Assembly (NCBI RefSeq): GCF_900232825.1
Contig: NZ_OCTP01000010.1
Coordinates: 1 to 64,000, forward strand
Length of the DNA: 64,000 bases
Source: Anaerococcus sp. Marseille-P3625
GTDB taxonomy: Bacteria; Bacillota; Clostridia; Tissierellales; Peptoniphilaceae
Reading direction: 5' to 3'
The translations under genes were made by a program, and so were the position numbers. The notes under the pieces are model-generated. The model saw only the letters and a list, made by a program, of their open reading frames with translations. It made no database searches and was not told the origin of the DNA. Shown here piece by piece: positions 26,707 to 35,919 of this stretch; position 1 is the first letter of the stretch; each line of letters starts with the position of its first letter.

Positions 26707-27887
26707 TGCTAGATCAAAGAGAAATTCGTAAAAATATCGATAAATTTGTATATGATTTAATAGATTATGCTCTATCAAATGATGCAAGTGACATTCATAT
26801 TGAACCAGAAGAATCTTATGCAAGGATTAGACTAAGAATTGATGGGAGATTGGATGAGATTTTAAGAATTAACAAAGAAAATTATCAAATGCTCATAACA
26901 AAGATTAAATTAATGGCAAATATGGATATAGCTGAGCATAGAAGACCTCAAGATCAAAGTCTAAAGCTTAAAGGCTTTGACATGATAGATTTCAGAGTTT
27001 CCTCAATTGGTACAATAAATGGAGAAAAGCTTGTAATAAGAGTTTTAAGCGTCTTTTCTTTTGAAAAAAGAGCAAATTTGTTGGGGTTTTCTGAAACTTC
27101 CAAAGAAATTTTGCAAAAAGCCATAAAAAATAAGTCTGGTATGATAATTTTTTCTGGACCAACAGGCTCTGGAAAATCTACTTCTCTTTATGCACTTTTA
27201 AATAAACTAAATAATGATTATGACAATATAATTACCATTGAAGATCCAGTTGAATACAATATTTGTGGGATAAATCAAATAAATATCAACGAAAAAATCG
27301 ATTTTACTTTTGCTAATGCACTTAGGTCGATTCTTCGCCAAGATCCAGACATAATTATGGTTGGAGAAATAAGAGATAAAGAAACTGCTCAAATAGCTAT
27401 AAGAGCTGCAATTACTGGACATCTGGTTCTTACAACTTTACATACCAATAATGCTCTATCATCAATAATTAGGTTAAAGGACTTGGGAATTGCTGATTAT
27501 CTCTTATCTTCAGCCATAAATGCACTAGCAAGTCAAAGGCTAGTAAGAAAACTTTGCTCTTGCAAAAAAGAAGATACAATGACAGACTTGGAATATCAAA
27601 TAGCTAGAAAATACGTGGATATTCCAAGAGATACAAAAATTTATAGACCAAAGGGATGTCCAAATTGTATGGACGGTTACAAGGGTAGAGAAGCAATAGA
27701 GGAAGTTTTTTTAATAACAGATGAATTTCGCGATCTTATAAGAGAAGGAAAAATCGACTTGGTAAGTCTAAATACTTACGCAGAAAAAAATCAATTTAAA
27801 ACCATGGCTTATAACGGACTTAGCAAAGTTTTTGATGGAAGAACAAGCTTTGAAGAAGTGATGAGAGTGATCTATGATCAGATATAA
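26706..27887 (+). CDS. Type IV pilus/pseudopilus assembly ATPase (PilB/ComGA/GspE family)
   Basis: A 393-residue secretion ATPase. Seen: ASDIHIEP, IKLMANMDIAEHRRPQDQ, Walker A FSGPTGSGKSTS, ITIEDPVEY (Asp box), RQDPDIIMVGEIRD (Walker B), TGHLVLTTLHTN (His box) and a Cys cluster (LCSC...GCPNC) typical of PilB/GspE. It lacks the large N-terminal MshEN domain, so in size it resembles ComGA. Its partners (platform protein, pilins, peptidase) are at 57.6-61.6 kb. Overlap with comM by one base suggests it powers a DNA-uptake pilus. Confidence 0.92.
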   Translation: MLDQREIRKNIDKFVYDLIDYALSNDASDIHIEPEESYARIRLRIDGRLDEILRINKENYQMLITKIKLMANMDIAEHRRPQDQSLKLKGFDMIDFRVSSIGTINGEKLVIRVLSVFSFEKRANLLGFSETSKEILQKAIKNKSGMIIFSGPTGSGKSTSLYALLNKLNNDYDNIITIEDPVEYNICGINQININEKIDFTFANALRSILRQDPDIIMVGEIRDKETAQIAIRAAITGHLVLTTLHTNNALSSIIRLKDLGIADYLLSSAINALASQRLVRKLCSCKKEDTMTDLEYQIARKYVDIPRDTKIYRPKGCPNCMDGYKGREAIEEVFLITDEFRDLIREGKIDLVSLNTYAEKNQFKTMAYNGLSKVFDGRTSFEEVMRVIYDQI

Positions 27888-27957
27888 GGAAAATTAATAT
27901 TTATTTAAATTACTAGAGGTGATTTTTTATTAAAAAAGATCAATTATTGCAAATGTT

Positions 27958-28047
27958 ATGGGCATAGTTCTTGGCATATTCGTTGTGCTTATCTATATTA
28001 AATTTTTTTACGATGATTGGAAAAATTCTAAACAAAATTGGAATTAG
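27958..28047 (+). CDS. Possible small membrane protein (29 aa)
   Basis: The ATG frame encodes MGIVLGIFVVLIYIKFF followed by a short polar tail YDDWKNSKQNWN. This has the look of a one-TM small protein. There is no SD before this ATG. AGAGGTGA lies ~40 bases upstream, and one extra A in the A6 run at 27932-27937 would join that region to the frame as ...KKRSIIANVMGIVL. It may therefore be a frameshifted remnant, or use an unusual start. It sits between the pilus ATPase and a terminator at 28059. Confidence 0.35.
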   Translation: MGIVLGIFVVLIYIKFFYDDWKNSKQNWN

Positions 28048-28058
28048 TTAAAATTTTT

Positions 28059-28085
28059 GGGCAGAAATTTCTGCTCTTTTTTTTG
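28059..28085 (+). terminator. Terminator before uppS
   Basis: GAGCAGAAATTTCTGCTC-type palindrome (28059-28076, first pair G-U) followed by eight Ts. Confidence 0.88.
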
Positions 28086-28090
28086 ATTTA

Positions 28091-28119
28091 TTATAAGTAA
28101 TTTCAAAAAATGGTATAAT
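28091..28119 (+). promoter_or_regulatory. Extended -10 promoter of the uppS-polC operon
   Basis: TGG-TATAAT (TATAAT 28114-28119) is 30 bases before the uppS ATG. The -35 candidate TTATAA (28091-28096) is weak. Confidence 0.6.
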
Positions 28120-28148
28120 ATGCTTAGATTTTTTATTTTGGGGAAATT

Positions 28149-28847
28149 ATGGAAGATAAAAATATACCTAAGCATGTGGCAATAATATTAGATGGCAATG
28201 GTCGCTGGGCAAAAAATAAGGGCATGCCTAGAACTTTTGGTCACAAGCGTGGAGCAGAAAATGTGGTTGATATAGCAATTCATGCCAAAAATTGCGGGGT
28301 TAAATATTTAACCTTGTATGCTTTTTCTACTGAAAATTGGAAAAGACCAGCAAGCGAGGTTGATTATTTGATGAAGCTTTTGATAAGCTTTGTCGAAAAA
28401 AAACTTGCTGAGCTTATGGATAATGACTGCAAGTTAAATTTCTTAGGAGATTTAGAAGCTTTACCAAGCCCAACTAAAAAAGCCTGCAAACTTGCTTTGG
28501 ATAAAACAAAAAACAATAAATCTTTATTTATAAATATAGCCCTAAATTATGGTGGACGAGCTGAAATCGTTCATGCAGTAAAATCTATTATAGATAAGGG
28601 ATATGAAAGCTTTGAAATTACAGAAGATTTGATAAAAGAAAATCTTTATACTAAGAATATTCCAGATCCAGATTTGTTGATTAGACCTGGTGGAGAGCTA
28701 AGAATTTCAAATTTCTTGATTTATCAAATAGCTTATAGTGAGCTTTATTTTACCGATTGCCTATGGCCAGATTTTACAAGTGATGAATTTGACAAGGCGA
28801 TAGAAGCTTACAAAAAAAGAAATAGAAGATTTGGAGATATCAAATGA
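28149..28847 (+). CDS. uppS: Isoprenyl transferase (undecaprenyl diphosphate synthase) UppS
   Basis: A 232-residue cis-prenyltransferase that makes the C55 lipid carrier for cell-wall synthesis. Seen: VAIILDGNGRWA (catalytic Asp D15), GHKRGAENV, LTLYAFSTENWKRP, and the C-terminal DLLIRPGGELRISNFLIYQIAYSE split over the substrate tunnel. It overlaps cdsA by 4 bases and heads uppS-cdsA-rseP-ispG-polC. frr, often upstream of uppS, is at 57 kb instead. Confidence 0.97.
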   Translation: MEDKNIPKHVAIILDGNGRWAKNKGMPRTFGHKRGAENVVDIAIHAKNCGVKYLTLYAFSTENWKRPASEVDYLMKLLISFVEKKLAELMDNDCKLNFLGDLEALPSPTKKACKLALDKTKNNKSLFINIALNYGGRAEIVHAVKSIIDKGYESFEITEDLIKENLYTKNIPDPDLLIRPGGELRISNFLIYQIAYSELYFTDCLWPDFTSDEFDKAIEAYKKRNRRFGDIK

Positions 28848-29620
28848 ATCTTTTGCTTAGAACTTTTGGCGGGGTAATTATACTTTTTATTATGCTTGTA
28901 ATTACCTTCTTTGGTCACAATACTCTTAGTTTGGGTGTTGCTATATTTTCTTTGATTGCTATTAAAGAAATGGCCAATGCTTTTAATAAAAAAGGAATAT
29001 TTCCTCCTTGGGGACTTCTAATGGTATGCGATTTGCTTATTATTTCTGGAGCTTATCTTCTAAATACAGAAATTTATACACTTGCCATTATTTTCTCAAT
29101 ATTTTTGGTTTTGGTTTATATGATTTTTAATACCAAAAACACCATAGAAGATGTTTTTACAAGCTTATTTATCTTAATGTATGTCCCAGTGCTTATGGGA
29201 AATATTATAAGAATAGTTGATGATAGATATGTATGGCTTTTGTATCTAACCAGTTGGGGATCTGATACTTTTGCCTATCTTGTAGGATCTACTATCGGCA
29301 AACACAAAGTAAAATCAATCGCTCATATTAGCCCAAATAAAACTATTGAAGGTGCTGTTGGTGGAATTTTGGGAGCAGTTATTTTAAATTGTATTTATGT
29401 GAAATATTCTTCACTTAATATAGAATTAATATATGTTATTGTATTTTCAATTGTAGGATCTTTTTTATCAGAAATTGGAGATTTGATAGCATCCTATATA
29501 AAAAGACAAACTGGAATAAAAGATTTTGGCGACCTAATACCAGGTCATGGTGGGATTATGGATAGATTTGATTCAATGATTTTCATAGCGCCACTTTTAT
29601 ATCTTTTTTCCATTATTTAA
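28844..29620 (+). CDS. cdsA: Phosphatidate cytidylyltransferase CdsA
   Basis: A 258-residue multi-pass membrane enzyme that makes CDP-diacylglycerol from phosphatidate and CTP. The signature lies in the C-terminal half: SDTFAYLVGSTIGKHK, ISPNKTIEGAVGG, GDLIASYIKRQTGIKDFG and PGHGGIMDRFDS. About 7 hydrophobic segments are visible. The product feeds PgsA, encoded at 54.5 kb. Confidence 0.96.
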   Translation: MNLLLRTFGGVIILFIMLVITFFGHNTLSLGVAIFSLIAIKEMANAFNKKGIFPPWGLLMVCDLLIISGAYLLNTEIYTLAIIFSIFLVLVYMIFNTKNTIEDVFTSLFILMYVPVLMGNIIRIVDDRYVWLLYLTSWGSDTFAYLVGSTIGKHKVKSIAHISPNKTIEGAVGGILGAVILNCIYVKYSSLNIELIYVIVFSIVGSFLSEIGDLIASYIKRQTGIKDFGDLIPGHGGIMDRFDSMIFIAPLLYLFSII

Positions 29621-29629
29621 GGAGTTTAA

Positions 29630-30643
29630 ATGAAAACAGTTATTATAGCCATAATTATGTTCTTACTTTTGGTGACAATCCACGAGTTCGGGCATTTTAT
29701 AGTGGCGAAATTATCAGGAATAAAAGTAAATGAATTTGCAGTTGGCATGGGACCTGCGATTTATTCAAAAGAAAAAGGGGAAACCTTATATTCTCTAAGG
29801 ATCTTGCCAATCGGAGGCTATTGTGCCATGGAAGGAGAAGATGAATCTTCATCAGATCCTAGAAGTTATGACAATGCGCCAGCTTCTAGAAGATTTCTAA
29901 CGATCCTTGCAGGACCTTTTATGAATTTATTATTAGCAGCAATTATTTTTTCTGTAGTTATTTTTAATACAGGAACTGCAAGCACAAAAGTTGGAGGATT
30001 TTCTGAAAATTCAAAGGCAAAAGAAGCAGGTATTGAAATTGGCGATCAAATACTTAAAGTAAATGATGAAAATATTTCTGAATTTGCCGATATTTCAAAA
30101 GTCTTGGCTAAGTTTTATGAAGAAAACGACAAGGATTTGCCTGTAGAAGTTTTAGTAAAAAGAAATGATGAGGAAAAATCTTTTACCATAAAACCTTATT
30201 TTGAAAAAAATACAGCCTTTCTTGGTGTAAGTTCTAAGCTAAGAGATGTGGGATTTTTTGAATCTATAGGCCTTGGCTTTAAGGAAATGAACAAGAATGT
30301 AAAAATGATTTTTGCTATTTTAGGTAATTTATTTACAGGAAAATTATCAGTTAAGGCTTTAAGTGGGCCAGTTGGAGTTGTAAAAGAAATAGGAAATCAA
30401 GCCAATAATGGACTAATGAATCTCTTGTATTTCTTGGCATATATCAGTGTTAACCTTGGAGTTTTTAACCTAATACCGTTTCCAGCTTTGGATGGTTCAA
30501 AACTTGTGACAAACCTTTATGAGATGATTACAAAGAAGAAAGTTAATAAGAAAATCGAAGAAAAAGTAACTATTGTTGGTTTTGTAATACTTTTAAGCCT
30601 AATATTATTAGTTACAATAAAAGATGTTTTTACACTTTTTTAA
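29630..30643 (+). CDS. rseP: Site-2 intramembrane zinc metalloprotease RseP/RasP
   Basis: A 337-residue site-2 protease. TM1 carries HEFGH (zinc site), a PDZ domain spans ~115-195, and the second metal motif is NLIPFPALDGSK near the C-terminus. Family roles are cleavage of anti-sigma factors and leftover signal peptides. AAGGAG precedes the ATG. dxr, usually between cdsA and rseP in Firmicutes, is not here. Confidence 0.96.
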   Translation: MKTVIIAIIMFLLLVTIHEFGHFIVAKLSGIKVNEFAVGMGPAIYSKEKGETLYSLRILPIGGYCAMEGEDESSSDPRSYDNAPASRRFLTILAGPFMNLLLAAIIFSVVIFNTGTASTKVGGFSENSKAKEAGIEIGDQILKVNDENISEFADISKVLAKFYEENDKDLPVEVLVKRNDEEKSFTIKPYFEKNTAFLGVSSKLRDVGFFESIGLGFKEMNKNVKMIFAILGNLFTGKLSVKALSGPVGVVKEIGNQANNGLMNLLYFLAYISVNLGVFNLIPFPALDGSKLVTNLYEMITKKKVNKKIEEKVTIVGFVILLSLILLVTIKDVFTLF

Positions 30644-30652
30644 GGAGATGTA

Positions 30653-31714
30653 ATGAGAAAAAAAACTAGACAAATTTTTGTAGGAGATGTTGGAATTGGA
30701 GCTAACTCTCCTATTTCTATCCAATCAATGACAACATTTAAGACAAGCGATATAGAAAATGTTGTAAAACAAATCAACGACTTAGAAAAAGCGGGCTGTG
30801 ATATATCAAGATCTGCCATAAATGACATGGATGATGCTAAAGCAATTTCAAAGATAAAAGAGATGACAAATCTTCCTTTTGTGGCAGATATACAATTTGA
30901 TTATAAATTAGCTTTGGCAGCAGTAGAAAATGGCTGCGATTGTTTAAGATATAATCCTGGAAACATCGGCTCTTCTGATAAGGTAAAAAAAATAGTAGAA
31001 GCTTGCAAAGATAAAAATATTCCAATAAGAATCGGAGTTAATTCCGGGTCGATTTCCAAAGAAATAATCGATAAATTTCATGGAGTAAATGCAGATAGCC
31101 TTGTGGCAAGTGCTATGGAAGAGATAAAAATCTTGGAAGATATGGACTTTTACGATATCAAAATTTCCGTAAAATCTTCTGATGTAAATACCATGATCGA
31201 CGCTTACAGGAAATTATCAGCTCTTTGCGATTATCCTTTGCATTTGGGAGTAACAGAAGCTGGACCTTTGTACCAAGCTTTAGTCAAATCCTCAATAGGA
31301 ATTGGATCTTTGTTAAAAGATGGAGTTGGAGATACCATAAGAGTTTCTATAACAGGAGATCCAATAGAAGAAGTAAAAGCTGCAAAGGCAATACTAAAAG
31401 CCCTAAATTTAAGAAGCGATGGACTTGATATAGTTTCTTGTCCAACTTGCTCTAGAACAAGTGTAGATTTGGAAAAAATCGTAGAAGAAGTTGAAAAAAA
31501 GACCGAAGACCTAAAAATAAATGCAAAAGTTGCAATAATGGGCTGTCCAGTCAACGGTCCAGGGGAATCAAAAGAAGCGGATTATGGGATATCTGCTGCA
31601 AATGGTATGGGATTCTTGTTTAAAGATGGCAAGACCATAAAAAAAGTAAAAGAAGAAGAAATTGTCGATACGCTTGTAGATGTATTAAAAGAAAGCAATC
31701 TAAATGAAAATTGA
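30653..31714 (+). CDS. ispG: 4-hydroxy-3-methylbut-2-enyl diphosphate synthase IspG
   Basis: A 353-residue [4Fe-4S] enzyme of the MEP isoprenoid pathway. TIM barrel: IQSMTTFKTSD, FVADIQFDYKLAL, LRYNPGNIG, IRIGVNSGS. Cluster region: SCPTCSRTSVDL and MGCPVNGPGE provide the three Cys and the Glu. With ispE (9.5 kb) it shows the MEP route is used. Its end overlaps polC by 11 bases. Confidence 0.97.
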   Translation: MRKKTRQIFVGDVGIGANSPISIQSMTTFKTSDIENVVKQINDLEKAGCDISRSAINDMDDAKAISKIKEMTNLPFVADIQFDYKLALAAVENGCDCLRYNPGNIGSSDKVKKIVEACKDKNIPIRIGVNSGSISKEIIDKFHGVNADSLVASAMEEIKILEDMDFYDIKISVKSSDVNTMIDAYRKLSALCDYPLHLGVTEAGPLYQALVKSSIGIGSLLKDGVGDTIRVSITGDPIEEVKAAKAILKALNLRSDGLDIVSCPTCSRTSVDLEKIVEEVEKKTEDLKINAKVAIMGCPVNGPGESKEADYGISAANGMGFLFKDGKTIKKVKEEEIVDTLVDVLKESNLNEN

Positions 31715-34700
31715 TTTATGTAAATTTATTGAAATAAAGGAAAATGAATATTTTATAAGCTCTGCTATTTATAATAAAAATAAAAACGAGCTTAAATTAG
31801 CAATAGAATCAACAAATGAAAATCTTGATGATGAGCTTATAAAAAATCTAGAAGCTTATTTTTCTTATTTGACATTAATGATCGATTATAAAAGTGAAGA
31901 AAATAATATTTCAAATAAAGAAAAAGAAGAAATTAACTTAAATTCAGCTAAAAATTCTGATGGCGATGAAAAAAGCAAGGAAAATGACAAGGAAATTTCT
32001 CCTAAGGAAGATACTTATCAAAACTTCTTAGCAAGCAAAGAAGAAGATTTATTAAATAGGATAAGTATAGCCATTAACAAAAAAAAACCAGAAGAAAAAA
32101 AAGAAGATTGCAAAAAAGAAACTCTTAAATTTGGCAGAAAAATCAAAGACGATGTAATTTCAATATCAGATATTTATGATAAAAAAGGTCTAGGAGTTGT
32201 ACTTATAGGAAAAGTTTTTGCCCTTGATGTCTTTGAAACCAAAAATCATTCTTTTATCTACACTTTTGACCTTGAAGATGAAACTGATGCCATAAGTTGT
32301 AAGATTTTTGCAAGTGAAAAAACAAATTTCAAGCTAAAAAATCTTAAAGAGGGAATTGGAGTAAAAGTTCAAGGAGTTCTTAATTACGATGATTATGCTC
32401 ATGATGAGATTTTTACCATAAATTCCTTAGAAGAAGCTCAACTAAGCAAAAAAATTGACACGGCCGATGAAAAAAGAATTGAACTTCAACTTCATAGCAA
32501 AATGACCAACTTAGATGGTTTTGTCGATAATGTTGATATCGTAAATGTATTAAAAGATTGGGATTGGGAAGCTATTGGAATTACTGATACCGAAACTTTG
32601 CAAGGATTGCCAGATTTATATGAAGCTATCAAAAAAACCGGCAAAAAAATGCTTCCTGGAGCAGAATTGCTTTTGGTAGAAGATGAACTAAGAATTTTAA
32701 CTAATTTATCAGAAAAAGAAGTCCCTGAAATTAATGACATCAAAGATCAAGAATTTGTTGTTTTCGACTTAGAAACTACTGGTTTATCAAGATTTGCTGA
32801 CAAGATCACAGAAATTGGTGCTGTTAGAATAAAAAACGGAGAGATTACAGAAACTTTTAATGAATTAGTAAATCCAGAAAAATTAATTCCAGAAAAAGTT
32901 ACAGAATTAACTGGCATAACTAACGAAATGGTTATGGATAAGGCAAAAATTGACCAAGCTTTGCCGAGATTTTTAGATTTTGCAAAAGATACAATTTTAG
33001 TTGGACAAAATTCTGACTTTGATATTGGTTTTGTAAGAGAAAATGCCCACAATTTAGGAATAGAATTTAAACCAATATATATGGATACTTTGCCTATGGC
33101 TCGTTCTTTATTTGAAGACATGAGTAGATTTTCTCTTGATAAAATCGCCAGAAAATTAAATATTCCAGCCTTTAACCATCACAGAGCAAGCGATGATGCA
33201 AGAGCTACAGGTCAAATCTTTATAAAAATGTTTAAGATGATCGTAAAAGATGGAATTAATCTTTCTAATATTAATAGTTTTTCTACGAATTATCCAAAGG
33301 CAAAACATGAGAATTTTTCTGCTATAGTTTTTGCTAAAGATGAAATCGGTTTAAAAAACCTCTACAAACTTATTTCAAAATCAAGGATGGAAAACTTTGA
33401 CAAAGAAGCAAGAACTCCTATTTCTCTTCTTAAAGAATTTAGAGAAGGCTTACTTATAGGAAGTGGAGGCCATGAAGGGATTTTATTTTCATATTTATTA
33501 AATGATTATCCAAGAAGAAAAATCGAAGAGCTTGTAGAATTTTTTGACTTTTTCCAAGTCGAGCCTTTGGGAATATTTGCCGATGAAGTTAGCAAAGCTC
33601 ATATGAGAAATTTTGAACAAGTAAAAGATATAAATAAAAAAATAATAAGTTTAGCTAAAAATAGCGGCAAATTAGCTGTGGCAACTGGAGGAGTAAGATA
33701 CTTAAAAGCGGAAGATTACATGCTTAGAAATATCTTACATAAGGGTCAATACTTTAGATACCACGAAAATAAGCCTTTATATTATCTAAGAACTACCAAA
33801 GAAATGCTTGAAGGATTTTCTTATTTGGATGATGATTTGGCAAAAGAGATTGTCATCGACAACCCTAAAAAAATCGCAGGATCTATCAAGGACATAAGGC
33901 CAATCCCACCTGGAACTTTCCCACCCAAAATTGAAGGCTCTGAAGAAAAACTTAGGGAAACTTGCTTTAATAAGGCAAGGGAAATTTATGGAGATCCTCT
34001 GCCAAAAATTGTAGAAGAAAGATTAGAAAAAGAACTAAACTCTATTATTTCCAATGGTTATGCAGTTTTATATATCATCGCAAAAAAATTAGTTGGCAAA
34101 TCCAATGAAGATGGATATTTGGTTGGATCGAGAGGTTCTGTAGGCTCATCTTTTGCAGCAACTATGGCTGGAATTACTGAAGTAAATCCTTTATCTCCTC
34201 ATTACGTTTGCCCAAAATGTAAATACAGCGAATTTTTTGAAGAAGATAGATTGGGAGCTGGAATTGATTATCCTGATAAAACTTGTCCTAAATGCGGAAG
34301 TCCACTAAATAAAGATGGTCACAACATTCCATTTGAAGTTTTCTTAGGTTTTGAGGGAGATAAGGAACCAGATATAGATCTTAATTTTGCAGGAGAATAT
34401 CAACCTACAATTCATAAATATACCGAAGAATTATTTGGAGAAGGAAAAGTTTTTAGAGCTGGAACAATTGGAGCTATCCAAGATAATACGGCCTTTGGTT
34501 ATATAAAAAAATATAGCGAAGAATACAAGGAAGAATTTACCAACGCTCAAATAAGAAAACTTCAAAGAGGTCTAAAGGATGTAAAAAGAACCACAGGTCA
34601 GCATCCTGGAGGACTTATAATAGTGCCAAATGACATAGATATTTTTGACATAACGCCTATCCAATATCCAGCAGATGACCCAAATGGAGATATAAAAACA

Positions 34701-35804
34701 ACACATTTTACCTACAATATGATGCATGAAACTTTGTTAAAACTTGACCTTCTAGGCCACGACGTTCCAAGTATAATTCGTGCCTTGCAAGATTTAACAG
34801 GAACTGATCCTTTAAAAATTAAAATGGGCGATCCAAAAGTTATGGACATATTTTCAAGCACTAAAGAGCTAAATATAAAGCATGATTTCTCAAATAACGA
34901 GATAGGAACTTTGGGCATACCAGAATTTGGAACAAATTTTGTAAGAGGAATGCTTAAAGAAACTTATCCGAGGAAATTTTCAGAAATGACCCGCATTTCT
35001 GGTCTATCCCACGGAACTGACGTTTGGAATAATAACGCAAAAGATTTGATAACAAGCCATACTGCAGACTTTGATGAAATTATCTCAACTCGTGATGATA
35101 TTATGAACTCTCTTATCCAAAAAGGTCTTGATAAGAAAAAATCTTTCCAAATAATGGAAATAGTGAGAAAAGGCAGATCTCTATCAGAAGAACAGCTTGA
35201 TTATATGAGAGAAAATGGAGTGCCAGAATGGTATATAGAATCATGTCTAAAGATAAAATATCTTTTCCCGAAAGCTCATGCAGTTGCATATTGTCTAATG
35301 AGTTATCGTATAGCTTATTACAAAGTTTATTATCCAGAAGCGTTTTATGCAACATATTTTAACACAAAAGTTAATGACTTTGTCTATTCTATAATAATAA
35401 ACGGACTTCAATCTATCCAAAGCGCGCTCAATAGCTACAAAGACAGATTTGATCTTACTGCTCGTGATGAAAATATTAGAAAAGTTCTAGAAGTTGCTGA
35501 AGAAATGTATGCAAGAGATATACAAATTGACAAGGCCGATTTGTACAAATCAGATAGCAGAAAATTCATCCTAAGCGACAAAAAAGGCTATATTTTGCCA
35601 CCTTTATCAGCAGTAGATAATGTTTCAGAAGCAATGGCAATTGATATAGTAAATGAAAGAGAAAAAAGTGAATTTATATCAGTCGAAGACTTAAATCAAA
35701 GAACTTCGCTAAACAAAAATGCCATGGAAGCTTTAAAAACTTTCGGCATCATAGATGGTATGGGAGAAGAAAATCAAATGAGTTTATTTGATGGACTCTT
35801 TTAA
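31704..35804 (+). CDS. polC: DNA polymerase III alpha subunit, PolC type
   Basis: A 1366-residue Gram-positive replicative polymerase. Order: N-terminal domain, OB fold (~150-255), PHP part 1 (~258-340), inserted DnaQ-like 3'-5' exonuclease (~350-520: FVVFDLETTGL, GQNSDFDIGF, HRASDDA), PHP part 2, then polymerase with a zinc motif (CPKC...CPKC) and the catalytic PDIDLNF. The exonuclease and polymerase sites look intact. The PHP metal ligands are not: the HxH motif reads QLH (Q262), TDH reads TDT (T296), and the GNVHY-like motif reads GGVRY (R665). Last gene of the uppS operon, followed by a terminator. Confidence 0.97.
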   Translation: MKIDLCKFIEIKENEYFISSAIYNKNKNELKLAIESTNENLDDELIKNLEAYFSYLTLMIDYKSEENNISNKEKEEINLNSAKNSDGDEKSKENDKEISPKEDTYQNFLASKEEDLLNRISIAINKKKPEEKKEDCKKETLKFGRKIKDDVISISDIYDKKGLGVVLIGKVFALDVFETKNHSFIYTFDLEDETDAISCKIFASEKTNFKLKNLKEGIGVKVQGVLNYDDYAHDEIFTINSLEEAQLSKKIDTADEKRIELQLHSKMTNLDGFVDNVDIVNVLKDWDWEAIGITDTETLQGLPDLYEAIKKTGKKMLPGAELLLVEDELRILTNLSEKEVPEINDIKDQEFVVFDLETTGLSRFADKITEIGAVRIKNGEITETFNELVNPEKLIPEKVTELTGITNEMVMDKAKIDQALPRFLDFAKDTILVGQNSDFDIGFVRENAHNLGIEFKPIYMDTLPMARSLFEDMSRFSLDKIARKLNIPAFNHHRASDDARATGQIFIKMFKMIVKDGINLSNINSFSTNYPKAKHENFSAIVFAKDEIGLKNLYKLISKSRMENFDKEARTPISLLKEFREGLLIGSGGHEGILFSYLLNDYPRRKIEELVEFFDFFQVEPLGIFADEVSKAHMRNFEQVKDINKKIISLAKNSGKLAVATGGVRYLKAEDYMLRNILHKGQYFRYHENKPLYYLRTTKEMLEGFSYLDDDLAKEIVIDNPKKIAGSIKDIRPIPPGTFPPKIEGSEEKLRETCFNKAREIYGDPLPKIVEERLEKELNSIISNGYAVLYIIAKKLVGKSNEDGYLVGSRGSVGSSFAATMAGITEVNPLSPHYVCPKCKYSEFFEEDRLGAGIDYPDKTCPKCGSPLNKDGHNIPFEVFLGFEGDKEPDIDLNFAGEYQPTIHKYTEELFGEGKVFRAGTIGAIQDNTAFGYIKKYSEEYKEEFTNAQIRKLQRGLKDVKRTTGQHPGGLIIVPNDIDIFDITPIQYPADDPNGDIKTTHFTYNMMHETLLKLDLLGHDVPSIIRALQDLTGTDPLKIKMGDPKVMDIFSSTKELNIKHDFSNNEIGTLGIPEFGTNFVRGMLKETYPRKFSEMTRISGLSHGTDVWNNNAKDLITSHTADFDEIISTRDDIMNSLIQKGLDKKKSFQIMEIVRKGRSLSEEQLDYMRENGVPEWYIESCLKIKYLFPKAHAVAYCLMSYRIAYYKVYYPEAFYATYFNTKVNDFVYSIIINGLQSIQSALNSYKDRFDLTARDENIRKVLEVAEEMYARDIQIDKADLYKSDSRKFILSDKKGYILPPLSAVDNVSEAMAIDIVNEREKSEFISVEDLNQRTSLNKNAMEALKTFGIIDGMGEENQMSLFDGLF

Positions 35805-35810
35805 TAAATT

Positions 35811-35842
35811 AAACTACTAATTAAATATTAGTAGTTTTTTTT
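35811..35842 (+). terminator. Terminator after polC
   Basis: AACTACTAAT / ATTAGTAGTT stem (35812-35821 with 35826-35835) followed by a T-run. Confidence 0.85.
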
Positions 35843-35851
35843 ATTTGAATA

Positions 35852-35880
35852 TTGACTTTCATTATAATTGGTGTTATATT
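35852..35880 (+). promoter_or_regulatory. Promoter of the lactococcin-972-type exporter pair
   Basis: TTGACT (35852-35857), 17-base spacer, TATATT (35875-35880), about 40 bases before the ATG. This is one of the best -35/-10 pairs in the window. Confidence 0.65.
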
Positions 35881-35919
35881 ATACATATAACATATATAAA
35901 TTAAAATTAGGAGCAAATT

